This document shows positions 8,301 through 12,854 of a stretch of 12,854 nucleotides of DNA, piece after piece. The notes beneath the pieces were generated by a model. The model saw only the letters and a program-made list of their open reading frames with translations, was not told where the DNA came from and ran no database searches. The stretch is from Dissophora ornata. Its lineage: Eukaryota; Mortierellomycota; Mortierellomycetes; Mortierellales; Mortierellaceae. The position numbers were made by a program, and so were the translations under genes. Every line of letters starts with the position of its first letter. Position 1 is the stretch's first letter. The stretch spans positions 1-12,854 of the forward strand of contig MU617455.1 in NCBI GenBank assembly GCA_025201705.1, written 5' to 3'.

Positions 8301-11300
8301 CATGGGCTCTACTATCCCAATGCCACCTCCACAACCCCCGGTCGGGATTCCAGTGCCACCTCCACAACCCCCGGTCGGAATTCCAGTGCCTCCTCCCATG
8401 CCGCAAGGAAATGTCCTTGTCCTCAATTCCAACGCTCCACCCCCACCTCCACCTCCATCCGGCACTCAGGCTGGTATCCCTGTTCCTCCCCCAGCTCCGG
8501 GATCTGTATCATCCAGCCTCCCTAGGCCTGACAATGCCCGAGGAGCGCTTCTGAGCCAGATTCAAGGTGGTGCCAGACTTAGGAAGACAGTAACCAAGGA
8601 CAAGAGCGGCGTTAAAGGAACTGGTAAGCTGGTTATATTTTCAAGATGAATTTTAATTCTCATTGCTTGCGATGACATATTGACAGGCGAGTTGGTTGAC
8701 ATTTGTAGGACGAGTCTTGGGTGAAGATACGCCAGCATCTGGCGACTCTTCTGATAGAGACGCTGCCACGTCTGCCCACATTGCCTCCAACTCTGATCAA
8801 AGACCCATGGGTATGGGTATGCCCGCCTTGGGCGGTTTGTTTGCTGGTGGCATGCCCACGCTCAAAAAGTCGTCAGGAATTCCTACTGGGCGTACGGACA
8901 GCGCTGAAGAGGAGCATGATAGTCGTCGAGAGAGCACAGACTGGTTTGGCCGCTTGGCTAGCCATCCTCCCACTGAGGCGGCAGCCCCTTCTGCAGCCCC
9001 AGTACCCGAATCCGCACCCGCAGTGCAGGAGATTCAGTCTCAGCCTCAGTCCTTCACGCTGGCAGCGCCAGCCGCGGCAAAGGTCGAAGATTCCATTGAG
9101 AGCAAGGTTGACTTTTCGAGTGCCTGCCGCGCCAAGGCTCTCTGGAGCTACAGCGCAATGGCGCCAGATCAGATCAACTTTGAGGCCAACGATTATTTGC
9201 GCACCCATCCATCGAAGGAGGCCGGCAACGTCGACTGGGTGTATGGTATCTCTGAGAAGGATGAGCAGATCAAAGGCTGGCTCCCCAAGGCTTACATCCA
9301 GGAAGTTCCCGGTAAGGGTCAATGTCGCTGCAAGTTGAAGTATTCGCTTTTTAATGCTTGATGAGAATAGGCCACTAACATTTGTGATTTTGGGCCGCCA
9401 AACAGAAAAGTTCAAGGCCAAGGCGCTTTTTGCCTATGCAGCCCAGAATGAAGGCGAACTTGCTGTTGAGCGTGGTGATATCGTTGAAGTGCTCGAAAAG
9501 CCTGATCCACAGTGGTGGCGTGCCCAGAGCGCCTCGGGAACCGTCGGCATGCTGCCAGCCACCTATCTTGAAGAGTACATCGAGGGCCAGACTCCGGTAG
9601 TTGGTAAGTAGATCACTGCTTGATATATGACATCCCGACTCCGGATTTGAAAGAAGAGGCAAAAACTAAATGCTAACGATTGTTTTGCTTATGACAACAG
9701 TGATAGAAACCCCGATTGGAAAGGCCAAGGCCCTTTATGCCTATGCGGGGCAGAGCGCGGAGGAGCTTTCGGTGGAGACAGGCGATGAAGTGGAGATCAT
9801 GGAGAAGCCCGACCCATTGTGGTGGCGTGCCAGGAATGCACAGGGCATTTCCGGAATGCTCCCTGCGACGTATTTAGAAGAGAATGAAGGACAGGCCACT
9901 AGCGGTTAGTGCATCTCCATTGCTGTCCTCTTTCCAAATTCACCGCCTAGGTGAACTGTTACGTCGATAATGTGCTTTATTGCAAGACGGAAGGCCTGTC
10001 TCCGTGTAGAGCCTTCTTTGTCCTTTTTTTTATTCATTTCATGGGATGTTTCGCCGTGTTGAGTAGTATCTTGTGCCGATTCTTTGTGTGTGTGTGAGAG
10101 AGAGAGACAGGAGAGAAAGAGAGCCATATTAAAGATATTACTTTTGATGGCGTAAATGAACATCGTCGCAAGAAGACAAAGAACTGAAATGTGTTTCTCT
10201 TTTTTTTTCTTTCTTTACCTCTTCATGCTCTGTCTGTCCTTGACCCGGACCATGATATGAACAAAAAATAGCTGTGGATGCTGAGGACAGCGATTCTTCA
10301 GAGTACCAGTCTGCAGACGAGGGAAACAAGTCCGACACCTCGTCCGAGTCTGAGGACACTGACTCGGACTCAGAGACATCTACAGATGATGACGATGACA
10401 ACGACATTGATGATAAGGATATCGCTCTGGCCACTTTTAATCCTGTCCCGATCTCGACGCCCGCTATAGCCATTGCTCACGCTCCTAGGCATCGGGCCCC
10501 GCCTCCTAGACCCACGGGTGCATATCCCAAATCAAGAGCCTTGGCTGCCTCTTCATCCACTCTCTCTACGAGCGCCCCTTCGAGACCCGACATGCTTCTG
10601 AGGAAGCAATCAGAAGGATCGTTATCGTCGCATTTGACCATTCCCTCAGTACCCGTGCCAGGGATGCGTCAACGATCCGGAAGTCATTCGGATGCTATGG
10701 CCATCAGAAGGACGACTTCTTCTCATCCTCGCTTCGTCTCTGAGGGCAACAACCGATCATCCAGCCCGATGCTACATCCTGGTTCGGGTACTTCTTGGAG
10801 TTCCTCTGTTGGAATGGACGTGCTTCAGTCCTTGACAGAAAAGGAACGTAAACGACAAGAAGCGATCCATGAACTGATCACGACGGAACAAGTATACTTG
10901 TCTTATTTGTACTTGGTTCGGGACTCTTTCCAACGGCGATTGTTGGACCAAGGGTTGATCTCTCCTGTAGAGAGTCAGTCCATTTTCATGGAGTGGTCGA
11001 GTCTGTTGGAATTGTCACAGAGTATTGTCGATGAGTTGGTGCAGCGACAAGGAATGAATAGTGAGGAAGGTGGAGGCGTGGTGTTTGCAGTTGGAGATGT
11101 GATTAATAGCCATATTGTTGAAAGAGCAGGGTGTTTCATGAGATACTGTGCTAATCACCGCGAGGCGAGCATCTTGTTGACGAAACGGATGGCAGAAAGC
11201 AGACTGTTACTGGACTTTTTGACGGTAAGAGCTTGGAGTCATCTTTTAGTAGGATACGTCGATGTGCGGCAGTAGCTAATTGAGGGTCTTCTTTTTTCTT

Positions 11301-12792
11301 TCTTTCTTTCTTGTGATGATATAGGAAGCAAAGTCGACACCTGAGTGCCGTGGCCTCGACATATCTAGCTTTTTGCTGCAGCCACTTCAGCGCATCACCA
11401 GATACCCTCTGTTGATCAAGAAGGTGACGATTTTGATTACTGAACAGGGCATTATTGTTCCATTGGAAGAAACAGGATGCTGACAATCCCTTCACTCCTT
11501 GATTGACCATCAACGTGAAATAGATCCTAGAGTATACCGAAGAGGACCACATTGATCATCTCCTTCTCACAGAGGCACTCATCTCAGCCGAACAGTTCTT
11601 GGACCGTATCAACGAAACGATCCGAAGCGGCGAGAACAGGCAGCGCCTTGAGGAGATCCAGCGCAAGATGCCTCCTGGCGACATGTCCGAGGTAAAGTGA
11701 TTTCCAAAAAAAAAAAAAAAGAAAGAACGCCATTTCCAGATAGTATGCGCTGCAGATCTGCTACATGTCCATAGAGCTGACTTTTTTTTAAAAAAAAATC
11801 TTCCTCCGCGTCGTGTCATAGGGGTTGGTACTGACATCGGAGACAAAATACCTCGGCCAACGCCAGATCCTGCATGAGAGTGCTCTGCGAAAAGCCAAAT
11901 CTGGCAGAAAGCTTTACGCATATCTCTGCAATGACCTCCTGCTCCTTTTCGTCCCTGGTCGAAGTCAAATCGGCTCCTTGACCCGATCTGCCTCCCATAC
12001 ATCGCTCTCACTCTCTGGCAGTTCTCCCTCTCTCGGGTCATCCGATTGGGGCATGAGTGGAAGCGGAGGAGATACCCATGGCTGGACGCTTTATCAGGCC
12101 CCCATCCCCCTGGAGCGAGTCAAAGTCCGAGTCGATTCTGGTGGTGATGATCTAAAGTTTACGATCATTGTCGCCACACCTGTGTCACCAGCAGTGGCGG
12201 CTCAGTATAGCAATGTGCCTTTGCATCTACAGTCTCATCATCAACAGCTACAGAATCTCGGGGTGCCTCAACAGACCATGATCCATGTGAAGACGGCATC
12301 GGCGAGAGAGAGAAGAGTATGGGTGAGTGCAATGGAAAAGGCGATCGAGAAGCTGGCAAAGGCGCCGAGAGGATACGGTATGAGAACGTCGATCCGACCA
12401 CCGTTGACAGAGACGATTGGAACGATGACGATTCGTGTGAATGAGGGAGTGATCTCTAGCCGCGAATATGGTAAGATTTTTTACTGTCGCGCTCGCTAGT
12501 GCCGGTTTCCCATTATTATTATTTTTTCTTTCATTGTTATTAACGTAACGCTCATTTCCCCCCCACCCCCTTCTTGTTATTGTGCGGTCTGAAATCGCAG
12601 CGAAATCAAAGTCGTTCGTGTGCACAATCTCGATGGGTGAACAGTTATTCACGACTCGCCCTGCCTCCACAGACCACGCCTTCACTGGATCTTTTTCTAT
12701 CCTCTGGCGTGAGAGTGTCATCTTTTCGATGACCGACCTCTCTCAAGTCCTCGATGTCAAGGTCATGTCCAGTAGTCCTTTCTCTCCCGATG
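5373..12792 (+). CDS. ITSN: Intersectin/Pan1-type endocytic scaffold with RhoGEF (Cin1-like), 3' partial
   Basis: This is a predicted clathrin-endocytosis and actin scaffold acting at the plasma membrane and, through DH-PH, a guanine nucleotide exchange factor probably for Cdc42. My exons are 5373-5739, 5845-5908, 6012-8623, 8709-9311, 9406-9603, 9701-9904, 10272-11224, 11325-11423, 11524-11691, 11822-12470 and 12601-12792, then a donor at 12793. That gives 2036 codons plus one base, all in frame. The start follows an in-frame TAG (5358-5360). Order: Q/Y-rich (1-90), EH (96-195), coiled coils (about 269-477), YQSSSS repeats (525-547), Pan1-like [17 protein letters not shown] (about 596), charged coiled coil (647-754), NPF (789 and 831), polyproline (about 883-980), WH2 (986-1005), SH3 (1154-1214, 1219-1272, 1289-1342), acidic linker (1351-1405), DH (about 1540-1750), PH (1757-1940), C2 (from 1956, incomplete). 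Cryptococcus Cin1 is a known fungal intersectin of similar plan. The least certain join is 9904 to 10272; without it the model becomes two genes. Only one EH is present, where Pan1 and animal intersectin have two. Confidence 0.86.
5379..5540 (+). repeat. Q/Y-rich coding tract at the scaffold N-terminus
   Basis: Residues 4-55 are Gln-dominated with Tyr ([13 protein letters not shown]) and Leu breaks, followed by a milder Q/Y/M-rich stretch to residue 90. Codons mix CAA and CAG, with one pure CAG run near 5506-5530. The composition is prion-like, a feature shared by several fungal endocytic coat proteins. Confidence 0.93.
5658..6163 (+). other. EH domain (exons 1-3)
   Basis: The EH domain binds NPF peptides of endocytic adaptors. 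It starts at [19 protein letters not shown] and contains an EF-hand-like loop ([10 protein letters not shown]), LGHIWALAD with the conserved NPF-pocket tryptophan (W144), and a second loop [13 protein letters not shown]. Three exons encode it: the first intron falls in the first loop's glycine codon and the second in the W144 codon. Restoring all these motifs in frame is strong support for the splice sites. Confidence 0.9.
5909..6011 (+). other. Intron 2 with an A10 run against its acceptor
   Basis: Donor GTAAGG follows exon 2 and the acceptor is the AAG ending at 6011. Ten A residues (6001-6010) separate the T-rich stretch from the acceptor, which is unusual. Retention gives an in-frame TAA immediately after W144. 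Confidence 0.75.
7156..7224 (+). repeat. 18-bp coding minisatellite (YQSSSS)
   Basis: About four tandem units start with TATCAG followed by serine codons (7156-7173, 7174-7191, a 15-bp unit at 7192-7206, 7207-7224). They encode YQSSSS-type repeats in the low-complexity linker after the coiled coils. The unit-length difference keeps frame, so copy number could vary without breaking the protein. Tyr/Ser content makes phosphorylation possible, but nothing shows it. Confidence 0.9.
7945..8079 (+). other. Two NPF motifs (EH-domain ligands)
   Basis: SNPFAKH (NPF at 7945-7953, residues 789-791) and SNNPFFKM (8071-8079, residues 831-833) lie on either side of an acidic SDDDWD stretch. NPF tripeptides are the canonical EH ligands, so the protein could bind other EH proteins or its own EH domain. 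NPF followed by an aromatic or basic residue and M also occurs in fungal Pan1 homologues, as far as I recall. Confidence 0.75.
8227..8520 (+). other. Polyproline segment
   Basis: [20 protein letters not shown] and PPPPPPPSG runs make a profilin- and SH3-binding type of region directly before the WH2 motif, the arrangement seen in Pan1 and in verprolin-type actin regulators. It contains the 33-bp duplication listed separately. Confidence 0.85.
8323..8388 (+). repeat. 33-bp direct repeat in the polyproline coding region
   Basis: Two almost identical 33-bp units (8323-8355 and 8356-8388, differing by G/A at one glycine third position) each encode [11 protein letters not shown]. This looks like a recent in-frame tandem duplication that adds one more proline ligand. 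Confidence 0.93.
8536..8595 (+). other. WH2 actin-binding motif
   Basis: Residues 986-1005 read [19 protein letters not shown]: an amphipathic ALLxxIQ helix followed by LRKT, the equivalent of the LKKT actin contact. In Pan1 a WH2 at this place after polyproline binds actin and contributes to Arp2/3 activation. Canonical animal intersectin lacks it. Confidence 0.8.
9125..9310 (+). other. SH3 domain 1 (intersectin SH3A-like)
   Basis: [19 protein letters not shown] starts the domain and [12 protein letters not shown] ends it, with DWVYG in the middle. The single Trp in the n-Src-side motif and the longer RT/n-Src spacing resemble the first SH3 (SH3A) of animal intersectin more than the two SH3 domains that follow. 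Partners would be proline-rich endocytic proteins such as dynamin-, synaptojanin- or WASP-type ligands. Confidence 0.85.
9414..9575 (+). other. SH3 domain 2
   Basis: [18 protein letters not shown], then [10 protein letters not shown] and [10 protein letters not shown]: the ALYDY, WW and PxxY signatures of SH3 are all present. It is encoded on a single 198-nt exon with phase-1 introns on both sides, and 38 of 54 aligned residues match SH3 domain 3. Confidence 0.95.
9721..9882 (+). other. SH3 domain 3
   Basis: [18 protein letters not shown], then [10 protein letters not shown] and [10 protein letters not shown]. It occupies its own 204-nt phase 1-1 exon and is a close paralogue of SH3 domain 2. 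Translation without splicing at 9905 would end one codon past the exon boundary. Confidence 0.95.
9905..10271 (+). other. Long intron 6 with possible short-isoform 3' end
   Basis: At 367 nt this is about three times longer than the gene's other introns (85-130). The donor GTTAGT is weaker than the GTAAG-type donors elsewhere, and the acceptor is AAAAAATAG. Unspliced reading meets TAG at 9907-9909. An ATTAAA polyadenylation-like hexamer lies at 10128-10133. The alternative reading is that it is an intergenic space separating an EH-SH3 gene from a DH-PH-C2 gene; the continuous phase and intersectin-L domain order favour one gene. Confidence 0.65.
10085..10120 (+). repeat. TG/AG dinucleotide repeat in intron 6
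   Basis: (TG)6 at 10085-10096 runs into AG repeats and GA-rich DNA to about 10120. UG-rich and purine-rich tracts can bind splicing regulators, but no such role can be shown from sequence. Confidence 0.85.
10274..10440 (+). other. Acidic linker between SH3 array and DH
   Basis: Residues 1351-1405 are dominated by Asp, Glu and Ser ([26 protein letters not shown]). Many S/T-D/E-D/E sites fit casein kinase II. A disordered acidic hinge here could shield or tether the GEF module. Confidence 0.8.
10835..11650 (+). other. DH (RhoGEF) domain, exons 7-9
   Basis: CR1 is visible as [20 protein letters not shown], and CR3 as [20 protein letters not shown] followed by IKK and [11 protein letters not shown]3 crosses the 11424-11523 intron between IKK and ILEY. 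Intersectin DH domains act on Cdc42; that substrate is inferred from family. The conserved [13 protein letters not shown] core suggests an active exchange domain. Confidence 0.93.
11822..12370 (+). other. PH domain with a serine-rich insertion
   Basis: The exon opens [11 protein letters not shown], continues with [15 protein letters not shown] (beta strands typical of PH) and ends with [16 protein letters not shown], where W1923 is the invariant Trp of the C-terminal helix. A Ser/Gly-rich loop of about 50 residues (roughly 11950-12080) enlarges it. PH follows DH directly, as in Dbl-family GEFs. Confidence 0.85.
12419..12792 (+). other. C2 domain, partial
   Basis: [18 protein letters not shown], then [19 protein letters not shown], then [14 protein letters not shown] match the first two thirds of an intersectin-type C2 membrane-binding domain. 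The usual SDPYC-type calcium ligand site reads SKSFVC, so calcium binding is doubtful. The last strands lie beyond the window. Confidence 0.75.
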
Positions 12793-12818
12793 GTAAAACG
12801 TTACTCAATTTTCAATTT

Positions 12819-12822
<4 letters not shown>

Positions 12823-12854
<32 letters not shown>
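12823..12854. repeat. T homopolymer at window end
   Basis: Thirty-two consecutive T residues run to the last base, inside the intron that starts with GTAAAA at 12793. A few TCAATTT units (12805-12822) precede it. A homopolymer at the edge is a common point for an assembly to break. Confidence 0.95.

Noticed and set aside
10138..10473. Minus-strand Ser-rich open frame
   Set aside because: It is the antisense shadow of the acidic Asp/Ser linker in exon 7, extended into intron 6 sequence.
11280..11324. CTTT-rich stretch as a separate microsatellite of interest
   Set aside because: It is the polypyrimidine tract of intron 7 ahead of the ATAG acceptor, an ordinary splicing feature.
12323..12328. 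GTGAGT resembling a splice donor inside exon 10
   Set aside because: Reading through preserves the PH C-terminal helix after the invariant Trp and leads in frame into the C2 start, so it is probably not used.

Overview
The window looks like nuclear DNA of a filamentous fungus. Introns are short (81-130 nt with one exception), begin GT[A/G]AG-like, end AG, and several contain a CTAAC branch point; genes are compact and glutamine tracts abundant. The protein content (a Med15/Gal11 orthologue and a full-length intersectin-type scaffold with DH-PH-C2) would suit an early-diverging lineage such as Mortierellomycota/Mucoromycota. That placement is inference and was not tested by any search.

Layout. 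Two protein-coding genes stand head to head. On the minus strand, 4763 down to 280, is a five-exon gene for Mediator tail subunit Med15 (Gal11): an N-terminal Q-tract, a KIX domain split over three exons, long Q-rich linkers including a pure (CAA)33 microsatellite, a conserved central helical block and a conserved C-terminal block. On the plus strand, from 5373 to the window edge, is an intersectin/Pan1-type endocytic scaffold reconstructed as eleven exons (about 2036 codons seen, 3' end missing). Its order is Q/Y-rich N-terminus, one EH domain, coiled coils, a Pan1-like TPEERR motif, NPF motifs, polyproline, WH2, three SH3 domains, an acidic linker, DH, PH and a partial C2. The 609 bp between the two ATGs (4764-5372) must hold both promoters. 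Positions 1-279 are Med15 3' flank with simple repeats. The window ends in an intron that runs into a 32-nt T homopolymer, so the break is probably an assembly edge.

How the genes relate. Med15 acts in the nucleus, linking activators to RNA polymerase II. The scaffold acts at the plasma membrane, where it would link endocytic coat (EH, NPF), actin (WH2, SH3) and a Rho-family GTPase, probably Cdc42 (DH-PH). No functional link is evident beyond the shared intergenic region and the facing Q-tracts.

Most notable points: the scaffold joins Pan1 features (WH2, NPF, TPEERR) to intersectin-L features (SH3 array, DH-PH-C2) in one gene model; its longest intron carries a stop codon at the exon boundary, so retention would give a DH-PH-C2-less short form like animal intersectin-S; the SH3 domains lie on symmetric phase 1-1 exons; and the C2 domain appears to lack calcium ligands. 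I found no RNA gene, transposon, CRISPR array or clearly new system.
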